Notes: generated by a model from the letters alone, not told the origin. Shown: positions 1 through 8,202, counted from the stretch's first letter. The stretch: DNA of 28,458 bases from an uncultured Chloroflexota bacterium (GCA_902795255.1 CADBKS010000031.1:1-28458), one strand, 5' to 3'. Numbers and translations are program-made.

Positions 1-926
1 TACACCCCGCGGCGCTTGTCCTCCACGGCCTGCGGGGTCGCTCCCATGATGATGCCGAGGTACTTTGCCTTTCCCTGCAGGGTGTCGTTGTACATGGTCA
101 GCATCTTTTCGTAGTTATACTGCCGGGTGATGGCGTTCGGGATCTTGTAGATGTTCACCAGCTCGTCGATCATGATCATCATGCCGGAATATCCCGCCAG
201 ACGGAAGAAGACGGCAAAGAGCTTCAGGTAGTCGTACCAGTCATCATCCGTGATGATGATGTTGACGCCGAGTTCGTCCCGGGCTTCTTTTTTCAGCGCG
301 TATTCCCCGCGGAACCAGCGGACGACTTTCATTTTCATCTCGTCATTTCCGTCCAGATATGCGTGGTAATAGAGCGACAGCAGGTGGGCGAATTCAAAAC
401 CGTGGACCAGTTCGCTCACGGCGGAGGTGACCGCGTAGATCTTGCGGTCGACCGCGGCGGTCAGCGCCGGATCACCCGGCATCAGCCCGGTCTCCTGCGC
501 GGCTTCGCTCTGAACGCTGCTGATCCAGCGCTCCAGGACGAGCGTCAGGGCCCCGCCTTCGGGCCTGGTTTTGGTCGAAAGGTTGCCGATCAGCTCCCGA
601 TAGGTCGCCAGTCCCTGTCCGCGTGTCCCCTGCAGCCGCCGTTCCGGCGAAAGGTCCGCGTCGGCCACGATGAAGCCGCGGTCCATCACATAATTGCGGA
701 TGGTCTGGATCAGGAAGCTCTTGCCCGACCCGTAGCGGCCCATGATGAAGCGGAAGGAGGCGCCCCCTTCGGAAATGATATCCACGTCATGCAGCAGTGC
801 CTCGATCTCGCTTTTCCGTCCCACCGTGATGTACGGCAGCCCGATCCGCGGGACAACGCCGCCCTTCAGCGAGTTCAGGACGGTCTGCGCAATCCGTTTC
901 GGCACTTTTCGGTTCTCATCACTCAT
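1..926 (-). CDS. BrxC/BrxD-like P-loop ATPase (DUF2791-type), 3' end outside window
   Basis: The reverse strand from the ATG at 926 stays open to the window edge (308 codons), so only the N-terminal part is visible. A Walker A motif, GRYGSGKS, lies at about residues 63-70, and a Walker B-like stretch, MMIMIDELVNIY, at about 249-260. The overall pattern recalls the ATP-binding family (DUF2791) that includes BREX proteins BrxC and BrxD. The start codon overlaps the stop of the upstream TerB-domain gene as ATGA, so the two are translationally coupled. In the family such ATPases are usually paired with a large helicase; that gene would lie beyond position 1 and cannot be seen. The family call is from motif and context memory, without an alignment; a role in defence is inference. 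Confidence 0.8.
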   Translation of the reverse strand, partial: MSDENRKVPKRIAQTVLNSLKGGVVPRIGLPYITVGRKSEIEALLHDVDIISEGGASFRFIMGRYGSGKSFLIQTIRNYVMDRGFIVADADLSPERRLQGTRGQGLATYRELIGNLSTKTRPEGGALTLVLERWISSVQSEAAQETGLMPGDPALTAAVDRKIYAVTSAVSELVHGFEFAHLLSLYYHAYLDGNDEMKMKVVRWFRGEYALKKEARDELGVNIIITDDDWYDYLKLFAVFFRLAGYSGMMIMIDELVNIYKIPNAITRQYNYEKMLTMYNDTLQGKAKYLGIIMGATPQAVEDKRRGV

Positions 927-2794
927 TTGCTGTTTTCTCCCAATAACGCCAGGAGGTCCTCCCGGTAATCTTCGACCGGCGTGATCTCATCCCCCTCACA
1001 GACAAGGACGATATCGCCGAATTCATCAAAAAGCGCTTCGTTGAGCGTATCGGTCACGACGGACGGCATCAGATGATGCGCCCGGATCAGTTCGTCCGCG
1101 GATCCCCCGCTGAGCAGTTCCCGCAGGATCTGCACCTGCAGCCCGTCCAGTCCGGGGATGGTCCCCGTATCAGGGGCTGTATCCGGTTCCGGGCTTTCGG
1201 CCGGCGTTTCCGGCGCAGCTCCGGTTTCGGGGGCCTTTTCGGGAATCTCCTCCAGATCTTCTTCCGTCAGCAGGCTGTCGCGGGTGACCGAGGCATCCTG
1301 CCGGATCTTTTCCAGGCCGGTGAGGTCGATGGTGATGACCGGCCGGGCGGCTTCTTCTTCAGCCCGTTTTTCCGCCGTGATCACAGCCTCAATGTACGGA
1401 GAAGCCCATTCCTCATCATCCTTTTTGTGAAGGTTATGGCCGGCCTTCAGCAGCAGCCGGAAATTTCGGTCCGCCTCGTGCAGCAGTCCGCGCAGTTTTT
1501 CCCGGTCAAAATAAAGGTTCTCGTAGCGCTCCTCCTGCCAGACCCCGCCGCTGCAGGAATAGGTGCGGCATTCATTCAGGACCAGCTCGCGGTCCTGCGG
1601 GCGTTCGGTTTCCCAGTGGACGGCGTTGGAGAGCGGGTACCAGGGATAGGCTTTCTGTTCTCCGAAAATGGCGGTGAAGAGATCCCTGCCGTCTTCATCC
1701 CGGTAGCCTTCCGTGAGGTGCCGCCAGAGCGCGGCAAACAGACGGGCGGCCTTGTCCGCGTCTTTTTCAAAGACCGGGGACTTCATCAGGGCGGCCCCGC
1801 CGAAGGTGCAGAGGGCCTCCAGGATCTCCCCGTCCGTTTTTCCGGCGGGGGCCTTCAGCGCCGCGAGCGCCTGGTCCCTGCTGATCATCGCCGGATCCGC
1901 CGTCTCCCGGATCACTTCGGGGGGCAGGTCATGCAGGACCGCGAATTCGAACATCCAGCGGTGCAGGTTGCTCCGCATCCCGGGATCGCCCGGACCTGCG
2001 TCCAGAAAACCGGTTTCAAAGTCCCGCATCAGGCGGAGGCTTTCCTCCGGGCTGTCCGCGCCGATACCGCAGAGCAGTTCATACAGATAAAGGTAAGCCA
2101 GTGACGTGCAGAGCGGGCGGTATTCTCCTTTCCGGGCGTGCGTCCGCCAGGTGAAATAACCGCGGAGCTGCCGGATGCTCAGGTCATGGTAGGTGGCGAA
2201 GTAATGGCGGTAGTCCCCGGTCCATTCCAGATCATCGGTATAGTCCTCCATGAATTTGCCCTGGCGGTAAAAATTGCGGCATTTCCGGACGAAGGAGCTG
2301 TCTCCGCTTTCATAAAGCCTGTACATTTCCCGGATCCGCTGCGGGACTTCCGGGTCGGGAACAGAGAAGGTCCGCCCGGCAAACGGAAGCGCGGTTTCGG
2401 TATACACGCCGGTGACATACCGCGGCTTTTCCTCCAGCACCACGACCGCGCCGCGCTGTGCGCAGCGTTCGGCCGCCCGGTCAAACAGGCGGAACACCGT
2501 TTGCGGATCGGTCTGCTCATCGAAGAAGACCCCGGCCCAGTTCTGTCCTTTCATCCGGAAAGGCAGGGAAAGAAAGGGCGCCCGGATCTCATAGAGACAG
2601 TCCTGCCCGCATTTGATATCACAGCGGCGGATCTCCGCGCCGGTCTCCGGACTGCGCTGGCGCATCAGCAAAGCGAGCCATTCGCCGGTCGTCGGATCGG
2701 CGAGGATGGAAAACCCCGGAAAGCCGGACCATTTGTGCTGTTCGCTGATGTTATATTTTGCTTTGGCATAATCCGCCAGCTCCGACAGTTCCAC
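923..2794 (-). CDS. MmcQ/YjbR-like and TerB_N/TerB_C domain protein
   Basis: A protein of about 623 aa. Residues 1-120 resemble an MmcQ/YjbR-like fold (DYAKAKYN near the start, then a PFRMKGQNWAGVFFDE region). Residues about 140-300 resemble TerB_N (REMYRLYESGD, the YRHYFATYHDLS segment, then an RGYFTWRTHARKGEY helix). The C-terminal 180 residues look like TerB_C, split by an acidic Pro/Glu/Thr-rich linker at about 530-560. There is no signal peptide, so it is cytoplasmic. Two GTG codons are adjacent; the second (2794) is preferred because it lies 5 nt from AAGGAG (2800-2805), while the first (2797) lies only 2 nt away. It ends in an ATGA overlap with the ATPase gene. TerB-domain proteins next to this ATPase class occur in stress- and phage-response type loci. 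No catalytic activity can be read from the sequence. Confidence 0.75.
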   Translation of the reverse strand: MELSELADYAKAKYNISEQHKWSGFPGFSILADPTTGEWLALLMRQRSPETGAEIRRCDIKCGQDCLYEIRAPFLSLPFRMKGQNWAGVFFDEQTDPQTVFRLFDRAAERCAQRGAVVVLEEKPRYVTGVYTETALPFAGRTFSVPDPEVPQRIREMYRLYESGDSSFVRKCRNFYRQGKFMEDYTDDLEWTGDYRHYFATYHDLSIRQLRGYFTWRTHARKGEYRPLCTSLAYLYLYELLCGIGADSPEESLRLMRDFETGFLDAGPGDPGMRSNLHRWMFEFAVLHDLPPEVIRETADPAMISRDQALAALKAPAGKTDGEILEALCTFGGAALMKSPVFEKDADKAARLFAALWRHLTEGYRDEDGRDLFTAIFGEQKAYPWYPLSNAVHWETERPQDRELVLNECRTYSCSGGVWQEERYENLYFDREKLRGLLHEADRNFRLLLKAGHNLHKKDDEEWASPYIEAVITAEKRAEEEAARPVITIDLTGLEKIRQDASVTRDSLLTEEDLEEIPEKAPETGAAPETPAESPEPDTAPDTGTIPGLDGLQVQILRELLSGGSADELIRAHHLMPSVVTDTLNEALFDEFGDIVLVCEGDEITPVEDYREDLLALLGENSK

Positions 2795-2834
2795 CACGTC
2801 TCCTTATATTGAATTTATTTTCTATAACAGGCCA

Positions 2835-2864
2835 ATTATACCGCAGAATCCGGAAAAGGGGCAA
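2835..2864 (-). promoter_or_regulatory. Sigma-A-type promoter of the TerB/ATPase operon
   Basis: On the minus strand TTGCCC (2859-2864) and a perfect TATAAT (2835-2840) are separated by 18 nt. Transcription would start near 2828, about 30 nt before the GTG start. Confidence 0.7.
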
Positions 2865-2877
2865 CGCCGCTGCATGT

Positions 2878-3136
2878 GGGTGAGTCTCATTAAGCGCAGG
2901 GGAAACAGAAATAAAACTGTCGTCTCGGACACGCTAATGGGGGTGCCGGGGGCAACGGGCGGCTTTAGCCGGCCCGTGCCCCCGGCTAAATAAAATAGGC
3001 GCGGCCAGCGGCTTATGCAAACACACGATCGACCGGGCCGCGCCATGCAGCGCAGCTCCTGCTCCGCATCCTAAAGGGCGTGGGCAGCGCCCACCCATTG
3101 CGGAGCAGGTTTCTCACTCTTGATTGCCATGTGCAC
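2878..3136 (-). repeat. Dispersed structured element, copy A
   Basis: Read on the minus strand this copy holds the conserved loop sequence (ATGGCAATC form), an inserted hairpin module whose CCTGCTCCGCA / TGCGGAGCAGG arms are fully complementary around an inner GTGGGC-GCT-GCCCAC stem, a GGCGCGGCC / GGCCGCGCC stem, the long GCCGGGGGC / GCCCCCGGC hairpin and the terminal CTTAATGAGACTCACCC. The first arm of the first stem is missing. It fills the gap between hxlR and the TerB promoter. A short open frame inside it is non-coding (see rejected items). Confidence 0.85.
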
Positions 3137-3141
3137 TGCAA

Positions 3142-3162
3142 ACCACCGGTATAACCGGTGGT
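3142..3162 (-). terminator. Hairpin abutting the hxlR stop codon
   Basis: ACCACCGGT (3142-3150) pairs perfectly with ACCGGTGGT (3154-3162) across a 3-nt loop directly after the hxlR stop. The T run after it on the minus strand is short (GGTTTGC), so termination would be weak. Confidence 0.45.
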
Positions 3163-3500
3163 CATGATTCCTTCCGGTTGGCTTCTCCCCAGTCACACAT
3201 CGCGTCCAGAATGGGGATCAGGGAGCGCCCCTTTTCGGACAGGCTGTACTCCACTTTCGGCGGGATCTGCGGGTATTCCTCCCGGTGGATCAGCCCGTCG
3301 GCTTCCAGCCCCTTCAGCGTGCTGCTCAGGGTCTTATAGGAGATCTCCCCGATGTATTTTTTCATTTCATTGAACCGGACCACGTCATAGCAGGCGAGCG
3401 TATACAGAATGAACATCTTGTACTTTCCCTGGATCAGGGACATCGTGTAATTGAATCCGGTATCTTCCAGCTTCTGGCCGGTGATGCAGTTCTGTTCCAT
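3162..3500 (-). CDS. HxlR-family winged-helix transcriptional regulator
   Basis: A 112-aa protein of usual length for the family. The winged helix is clear: GKYKMFILYTL, then RFNEMKKYIGEISYKTLSSTL as the helix-turn-helix, then GLIHREEYPQIPPKVEYSLS as the wing, and a C-terminal dimer helix. A lone cysteine at residue 5 sits where the related regulators YodB and CatR carry a thiol-redox switch, so redox or quinone/aldehyde sensing is possible, but this is inference. CCTCC (minus GGAGG) at 3506-3510 is the ribosome site. It is divergent from the flavin reductase-family gene, which is its most likely target, and a palindrome in front of its own start suggests autoregulation. Confidence 0.9.
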   Translation of the reverse strand: MEQNCITGQKLEDTGFNYTMSLIQGKYKMFILYTLACYDVVRFNEMKKYIGEISYKTLSSTLKGLEADGLIHREEYPQIPPKVEYSLSEKGRSLIPILDAMCDWGEANRKES

Positions 3501-3511
3501 ACTTTCCTCCG

Positions 3512-3526
3512 GGTTAGTATATAACC
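3512..3526. promoter_or_regulatory. Candidate HxlR operator palindrome
   Basis: GGTTA-GTATA-TAACC is a perfect inverted repeat just upstream of the hxlR ribosome site and 13 nt from the divergent promoter. Its location fits an autoregulatory operator; no binding consensus was tested. Confidence 0.4.
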
Positions 3527-3539
3527 TGAATGTGCGTAC

Positions 3540-3567
3540 TTGCCTTATGGTATGCGTCGGATATAAT
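3540..3567 (+). promoter_or_regulatory. Promoter of the flavin reductase-family gene
   Basis: TTGCCT (3540-3545), 16-nt spacer, TATAAT (3562-3567). The predicted leader is about 45 nt and ends in AAAGGAG (3604-3610) before the ATG at 3619. Confidence 0.7.
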
Positions 3568-3618
3568 TATAGTATGTTAAGAACAGAAAGTTAATGTTTT
3601 CTGAAAGGAGCTTATCGA

Positions 3619-4194
3619 ATGAAAAAGGATTTGGGATTGGTGCAGGCGGTTTACCCGATGCCGGTGCTGATGGTGGCAGCTTATGATGAGAACGAAAAGG
3701 TCAACGTCATGAATGTGGCGTGGGGCCAGATCTGCGATGATGACAAGATCATCCTCTTCATCGGTGAAGGGAAACGGACCTGGCTCAATATCAAAGCCAG
3801 CAAAGCCTTCACGGTCGCTCTGGCCGACCGGGACCATATGGATGTGGCTGACTTTTTCGGCATTGCTTCCGGGAACAAGATCAATGACAAGTTTGAGCGC
3901 ACCGGTTATCACGCCGTAAAGAGCGACAAGGTACACGCTCCGATCATTGAAGAATTCCCCGTGGTGATGGAATGCGAACTGCTGGAGTTTCTCAATACGG
4001 AATACGTCTCCGGGATCGTCGGAAAGATCGTGAATGTCAAGGCGGAGGAATCCGTCCTCAGTGAAAACGGCAAAGTCGCTCCGGAAAAACTGAACGCGCT
4101 CATGTTCGACCAGTTCCAGAACGGCTACTATGTGACCGGTGAAAAGGTTGGTCGCGCATGGAACGCCGGTGCGGCGATCATGAAGCAGAAATAA
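3619..4194 (+). CDS. Flavin reductase-family (FMN-binding split barrel) protein
   Basis: A 191-aa protein, full length for the family. The N-terminal YPMPVLMVAAYDENEKVNVM segment and the following VAWGQICDDDKIILFIGEG strand are the typical split-barrel FMN-binding region; KRTWLNIKASKAFTVALA and DVADFFGIASG continue the fold. Such proteins bind FMN and often act as flavin reductases or small oxidoreductases, but the substrate here cannot be told. AAAGGAG lies 8 nt before the ATG. It has its own promoter and a strong terminator, so it is monocistronic, and the divergent HxlR regulator is the obvious controller. Confidence 0.88.
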   Translation: MKKDLGLVQAVYPMPVLMVAAYDENEKVNVMNVAWGQICDDDKIILFIGEGKRTWLNIKASKAFTVALADRDHMDVADFFGIASGNKINDKFERTGYHAVKSDKVHAPIIEEFPVVMECELLEFLNTEYVSGIVGKIVNVKAEESVLSENGKVAPEKLNALMFDQFQNGYYVTGEKVGRAWNAGAAIMKQK

Positions 4195-4211
4195 AGACCG
4201 GAATAAAATCG

Positions 4212-4244
4212 GCCCCCGGAAATAAGAACCGGGGGCTTTTTTTT
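4212..4244 (+). terminator. Rho-independent terminator of the flavin reductase-family gene
   Basis: GCCCCCGG (4212-4219) pairs with CCGGGGGC (4229-4236), followed by eight T residues. Confidence 0.92.
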
Positions 4245-4257
4245 GTCTGCGGGAAGC

Positions 4258-4281
4258 ACTGCCATGAGCATATCAAAAGCA
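4258..4281 (-). repeat. Remnant of the dispersed element (loop sequence only)
   Basis: On the minus strand TTTTGATATGCTCATGGCAG matches the conserved first loop of the dispersed element. The flanking stem and all other modules are absent, so this is a short fragment. Confidence 0.5.
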
Positions 4282-4312
4282 AAACAAAGTTACGATGACT
4301 CCGGAAAAACAA

Positions 4313-4336
4313 AAGGATACAAGTCTTTGTATCCTT
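4313..4336. terminator. Bidirectional terminator downstream of hicA
   Basis: AAGGATACAA (4313-4322) and TTGTATCCTT (4327-4336) form a perfect 10-bp stem with a 4-nt loop. T-rich sequence follows on both strands. It lies about 60 nt past the hicA stop. Confidence 0.75.
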
Positions 4337-4394
4337 CATTTTTACAGTCTTTGTATATATGGTGTTTTTAGTGGAATCTTTCTTCGATCCCGCT

Positions 4395-4565
4395 TTATTT
4401 TAATATCGCATTTGCCGTGTGTTTCGATTTGATTTTTGAATCAACTGTGACATAGGCCCCGTTGATCGGGCTGTACCAGATCTCATGGTCTCCTTTTCCC
4501 TGTCTGAAAAAATAACAGCCGTTCTTTTTCAGGATCTCACGAACCTTCTTTTCATATTCAGCCAT
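4395..4565 (-). CDS. hicA: HicA-type mRNA interferase toxin
   Basis: A small 56-aa frame starting at the ATG that overlaps the hicB stop by one base (TAATG). It reads MAEYEKKVREILKKNGCYFF, then a GKGDHEIWYSP segment and a basic SKIKSKHTANAILK tail. The Gly-x-Gly-x-His-x-x-Trp motif carries the catalytic histidine of the double-stranded RNA-binding-like HicA fold (His27 here), and the length is near the family norm of about 60. HicA cleaves mRNA and is neutralised by HicB. The DNA here is distinctly AT-rich compared with its neighbours, in line with acquisition by transfer. Confidence 0.87.
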   Translation of the reverse strand: MAEYEKKVREILKKNGCYFFRQGKGDHEIWYSPINGAYVTVDSKIKSKHTANAILK

Positions 4566-4792
4566 TATGCAAAAACCGCTTCCTGTTTATTCGTATGAAT
4601 ATCAATCATTGCCTGCTTCGGCAGTCCGTTTAATTCAAGAAGTTCCGGAACCGCGTCAGCTACCTTTTTTTCCAGAACATCAAACGAATCGGACTCTAAT
4701 ACCAGCCCCGGCAGGCTGTTGCTCGTTGCGACCCATACCTGAGCTTCGTCGTCCCACAAGAAATTAACATCAATAAGCTTGATCGTATCCAT
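4565..4792 (-). CDS. hicB: HicB-type antitoxin (DUF1902-like)
   Basis: A 75-aa protein of the short HicB class. The core FLWDDEAQVWVATSNSLPGL, followed by LESDSFDVLEKKVADAVPELL, is the partial RNase H-like HicB fold as found in DUF1902 antitoxins. There is no added DNA-binding domain, so autoregulation by this protein alone is doubtful. AAAGAGA precedes the ATG as a modest ribosome site. Antitoxin first, toxin second, with a 1-nt overlap, is a common arrangement and keeps antitoxin in excess. Confidence 0.85.
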   Translation of the reverse strand: MDTIKLIDVNFLWDDEAQVWVATSNSLPGLVLESDSFDVLEKKVADAVPELLELNGLPKQAMIDIHTNKQEAVFA

Positions 4793-4979
4793 TTGTAATC
4801 TCTTTATTTTTCCGGCTCAACACCTTCCGGAGGATCATTTTTATCCGGCGTAACAGCCGGTATCGGAAAATGCCGGGCAGGTCCGTTATTCAAAGCCGCA
4901 TCCGTCTCCGATTAAATACGACGATCCGGTTTTTTATCGTTTTTTTTATACCCGTTTTTTATTTAGTATATCAAAAAAT
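4793..4979. other. AT-rich spacer upstream of hicBA
   Basis: No supported gene. On the minus strand a 35-codon open tail without a usable start ends at 4808-4810 (its last residues are PDKNDPPEGVEPEK), possibly the relic of a lost gene. Several T runs (4931-4963) lie between this and the mannosidase terminator. No clear hicBA promoter was recognised. Confidence 0.35.
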
Positions 4980-5002
4980 TCAGAGCCCATGAAGGGCTCT
5001 GA
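4970..5002 (-). terminator. Terminator of the alpha-mannosidase gene
   Basis: TCAGAGCCC (4980-4988) pairs with GGGCTCTGA (4994-5002). On the minus strand the stem is followed by AATTTTTTGA. It lies 78 nt past the mannosidase stop. Confidence 0.88.
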
Positions 5003-5079
5003 TTATTGACTGTGGTGCAGCACCATCCTTTTGTATTCTGTCTTTACGGTCAGACGCAACCGTATGCTGCGTAGATTAC

Positions 5080-8000
5080 TTATCTCTGCAGGCAAAGCCT
5101 GATGGTCTTTACCTCAAAGGTATGGAAGTGGAGCGGGAGTTCGTTCCCGTTTTTGGGGAAGAGCTTTTCCGTCTCATTTTCCAGCATATCGCAGAGGGCG
5201 GCCGAGCGGAACGGGATATTCAGCTTCAGCCGGCAGTTCGTGTCGGCCTTCTTGGCCTCGTACAGCCGCAGGATCAGGTCCCCGCTGCTGTCTTCGGCGG
5301 CTTTGACCGTATCGATGAAGATGTTTTCCGCATCCACACTGAAAGCGCTGAATGGTTCGCAGCTGCCCGCGGCGGTCTGCAGCGGGACGTTCAGGTCATA
5401 GGCCTCACGGACGGCCGGGCTCTGCAGGAAGCTCCCCTCCCAGCCGGTGAAGGCATAGGTGAAGGTATGTTCGCCGTTGTCCGCCCGCATTTCCGGGGCG
5501 GCCGCTGCCCGCAGCAGTGTCAGCTGCAGGGCATTCCCGTTCATGCTGATGCCGTACTTGCAGTCATTGAGCACCGCCGCACCGTGGCTTTCATCCGCGA
5601 GCGCGCTGTAGCGCTGGTTGCAGACCTCGTAGCGGTCGATATCATACAGGCGGGACCGGTGGGTCGGGTGCTTCATGTAGCCGAACTGGATCTCGTTGAT
5701 GCCTTCTTCAGCCTGCACAGCTACCGGGAACTCCGCTTTCAGCAGTCGGTGCAGTTCGTGCCAGCTGACGTGCGTGACAAAGTCCAGGCGCCGCGATCCG
5801 GCCTGCAGGATGATATCCTGTTCAAAGGACGAGTTCAGCACCCTGCGGGAAACGTGCACTGCGGCGCGCAGTCCGGAAGCTTCCCGGACCGTGACGCTGA
5901 CCGGTTCATCCAGCTCCAGCGGCTGGAGAATGTAATGCGAGTCGATATCCCAGGCGTCAAACTTGCGGGGAACGTCCTTGTAGGCCAGCAGTCTGTTCAT
6001 CGGCCCGGCTGCGAATTCCCGCCCGCTTTCTTTGTCCACAAAGGAAGTGACCTCGCCCCGGCTGCTGATGACGGCACGGATGATCTCATTTTCGAGGACC
6101 TGCGAGTCCCCTTCTTCAGTGACCGTGACCCGGGTCTGCGGCAGGACGGCTTTAGGACGCAGGGACACCGCGCCGCAGGCGGGGACCCGGACCATGCCGA
6201 ACAGTCCGTCCGCCGTCCGCTGCACCGGGACTTCCGTTCCGCCGGAGGTCACAGCCCCTTCGGCAAATTCTTCCGGAAGCGGCACCAGCCCGCGCCGTTC
6301 AAAGGACAGGGAGTTGAATACCGAGACGCCTTCACCAGCGGTCAGCGCGGAAAGCGCGTTTTCTTTGACGGACTCCGCTTCGCTGATGATCCACTGATGG
6401 TCCCGGCGGGCATCTTCATAGACCCGGCCGATCGAGGATCCGGGCAGGATGTCATGGAACTGGTTGAGCAGCAGGCGTTTCCAGGCCGCGTCCAGCCGGG
6501 AAAGCGGGTACGCCGCGCCTTTGAGCTGCGCGAGCGCGCCCCACATTTCCGCTTCCCGCAGTGCCAGCTCCGCCTTGCGGTTGCCGCGTTTGATGGCGGC
6601 CTGGCTGGTGAATACGCCCCGGTGCGCGGAGAAATAGAGCTCCCCGACGTAGGTATGCTGCGGGCCGCCCCGGGCTTCCATCTCTTCAAAGAAGACCACC
6701 GGGGATTCGGTCTTTACACGGGGCATTCCCTCCAGGTCCGCTTCCCGGCGCAGGAACTCCAGGTGGTCACGGGTCGGACCGCCGCCGCCGTCCCCGTAGC
6801 CGAAGGGCAGCATGAAGGCATCCAGGCCGCGTTTCTGTACCCGTTTCCGCCAGACTTCGCAGATCTCTTTCGGGTCGGTCTTGTAGGTATAGTCGGTCGG
6901 CAGGAAGGAATCGATCCGGCTGCCGTCGGCCCCCTGCCAGGTGAAATAATGGTAAGGGAAGCGGTCGCCTTCGTTGTAGGACCAGAAAATTTTCTGTGTT
7001 ACCAGATATTTGACGCCGCAGCTTTTCAGGATCTGCGGCAGGGCTGCCGAGTAGCCGAAGGTATCCGGCAGCCACAGGATCACCGAATCGATGCCGAATT
7101 CCTCTTTGTAAAAGCGCTTGCCGTGGATCAGCTGGCGAACCAGCGATTCCCCGCCGGTCATGTTGGTATCCGGCTCCACCCACATGGCGCCTTCCGCGAT
7201 CCACTGCCCCTTTTTGGCCGCCTCTTTGATGCGCTCGTAAAGCTCCGGATAAAGCTCCCGGCACATCACATAACCGGCCGGCTGGCTCTGGATATATTTG
7301 TATTCGGGATATTCTTCGATCAGGCGCAGCTGGGCCGCGAAGGTGCGGGCGGTCTTGCGCCGGGTCTCGGCCATCGGCCACAGCCAGGCCAGGTCCAGAT
7401 GGGCGTTCCCGATGGCGTAAAACTGCGGGGCGGTCGTCCCGTTGACCGCGGACAGCGCCGGCTTCAGCGCTTCCCGGGCCTCCCGGTAGGAGCGGATGCG
7501 ATCCGGGAGCGGCTGTTCAAAGTCAGCCTTCAGCGTGGCTTCTTCCAGCGCGGAGGCCAGCCGGTCCGCCCGCAGGGATTCGGGATCGATCTGGTCGATC
7601 AGGAGGTTCAGCGTCATCAGGTCCATGTAGAGCTGGTAGGCGTCCTCGTTCCAGATCCCGAAGCTCATATGCCCCAGCACCCGGCGGAGCGAGTGCTCCA
7701 GCGGGTCCGTGTAGGTCCCGGGCAGGACCGGCCCTGTCGCGCAGTTCCCGAGCGCTTCGGACTGCGGATAATAATGTCCGCCATAGGCTTCCAGGAGGAT
7801 CTCGTAGCTTTTCCCCGGCTCCCCGCACGCGGAAAGGCAGTTGTCTTCGATATAATGGTGCGGGACCTTGACCCAGCTGTCGCGGTAGGTGCCGAAGGCT
7901 TTCCCGTCCACGAAGACGGTCGTTTCCCCGCCGGTGTTCAGGTCCATGACGATGCGCTGCCCTTCCGCTTCCGGCGGCAGCATGACCTGCCCGCGCATCC

Positions 8001-8202
8001 AGCAGTATTCCCAGGTGTGGCCCCAGGCGGTCCCGGGTGCCAGGGGTTCAAAAGTCTGCCGGAGCGCTTCTTCCGGTGTCAGACAGTCCATGGTGAAGGC
8101 CGCTTCGACCGGGATCGGCCCGAGCGGATGATAGAAATCTTTCTTTAAGGTATCGATCCAGTGGTCGACCCTGCTGCGCCATTCCGAATGCATGTATTTC
8201 AT
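5080..8202 (-). CDS. Alpha-mannosidase, glycoside hydrolase family 38
   Basis: 1040 aa, full length for bacterial GH38. The N-terminal 255 residues form the extra beta domain. The catalytic domain starts at IGNAHLDLAWLWP, with zinc ligands His268 and Asp270. The nucleophile is Asp380 in WLPDTFGYS. FGYGDGGGGPT (467-477) and NQFHDILPGSS, with His583 and Asp584, complete the zinc site. The C-terminal 430 residues are the usual beta domains. No signal peptide, so it acts in the cytoplasm on imported mannosides or on N-glycan-derived oligosaccharides. AGGAGG lies 8 nt before the ATG at 8202; a second ATG three codons later is less well spaced. The MFS transporter gene upstream on the same strand is a likely partner, although a terminator and a separate promoter divide them. 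Confidence 0.95.
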   Translation of the reverse strand: MKYMHSEWRSRVDHWIDTLKKDFYHPLGPIPVEAAFTMDCLTPEEALRQTFEPLAPGTAWGHTWEYCWMRGQVMLPPEAEGQRIVMDLNTGGETTVFVDGKAFGTYRDSWVKVPHHYIEDNCLSACGEPGKSYEILLEAYGGHYYPQSEALGNCATGPVLPGTYTDPLEHSLRRVLGHMSFGIWNEDAYQLYMDLMTLNLLIDQIDPESLRADRLASALEEATLKADFEQPLPDRIRSYREAREALKPALSAVNGTTAPQFYAIGNAHLDLAWLWPMAETRRKTARTFAAQLRLIEEYPEYKYIQSQPAGYVMCRELYPELYERIKEAAKKGQWIAEGAMWVEPDTNMTGGESLVRQLIHGKRFYKEEFGIDSVILWLPDTFGYSAALPQILKSCGVKYLVTQKIFWSYNEGDRFPYHYFTWQGADGSRIDSFLPTDYTYKTDPKEICEVWRKRVQKRGLDAFMLPFGYGDGGGGPTRDHLEFLRREADLEGMPRVKTESPVVFFEEMEARGGPQHTYVGELYFSAHRGVFTSQAAIKRGNRKAELALREAEMWGALAQLKGAAYPLSRLDAAWKRLLLNQFHDILPGSSIGRVYEDARRDHQWIISEAESVKENALSALTAGEGVSVFNSLSFERRGLVPLPEEFAEGAVTSGGTEVPVQRTADGLFGMVRVPACGAVSLRPKAVLPQTRVTVTEEGDSQVLENEIIRAVISSRGEVTSFVDKESGREFAAGPMNRLLAYKDVPRKFDAWDIDSHYILQPLELDEPVSVTVREASGLRAAVHVSRRVLNSSFEQDIILQAGSRRLDFVTHVSWHELHRLLKAEFPVAVQAEEGINEIQFGYMKHPTHRSRLYDIDRYEVCNQRYSALADESHGAAVLNDCKYGISMNGNALQLTLLRAAAAPEMRADNGEHTFTYAFTGWEGSFLQSPAVREAYDLNVPLQTAAGSCEPFSAFSVDAENIFIDTVKAAEDSSGDLILRLYEAKKADTNCRLKLNIPFRSAALCDMLENETEKLFPKNGNELPLHFHTFEVKTIRLCLQR

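Noticed and set aside
2822..3046. Short frames inside the dispersed element (containing RSCVCIS and LKPPVAPGTP)
   Set aside because: Similar peptides appear in several copies only because the DNA element is repeated. The frames differ in start and end, have no ribosome site and are broken in other copies.
4808..4915. Small gene upstream of hicB
   Set aside because: The 35-codon open stretch has no ATG/GTG start with a ribosome site at a fitting place; it may be a relic only.
5122..8148. Open frame of about 1000 codons on the plus strand opposite the mannosidase gene
   Set aside because: It is the antisense shadow of a G+C-rich gene. The minus strand shows complete GH38 motifs and a good ribosome site, while the plus frame shows no known domain.
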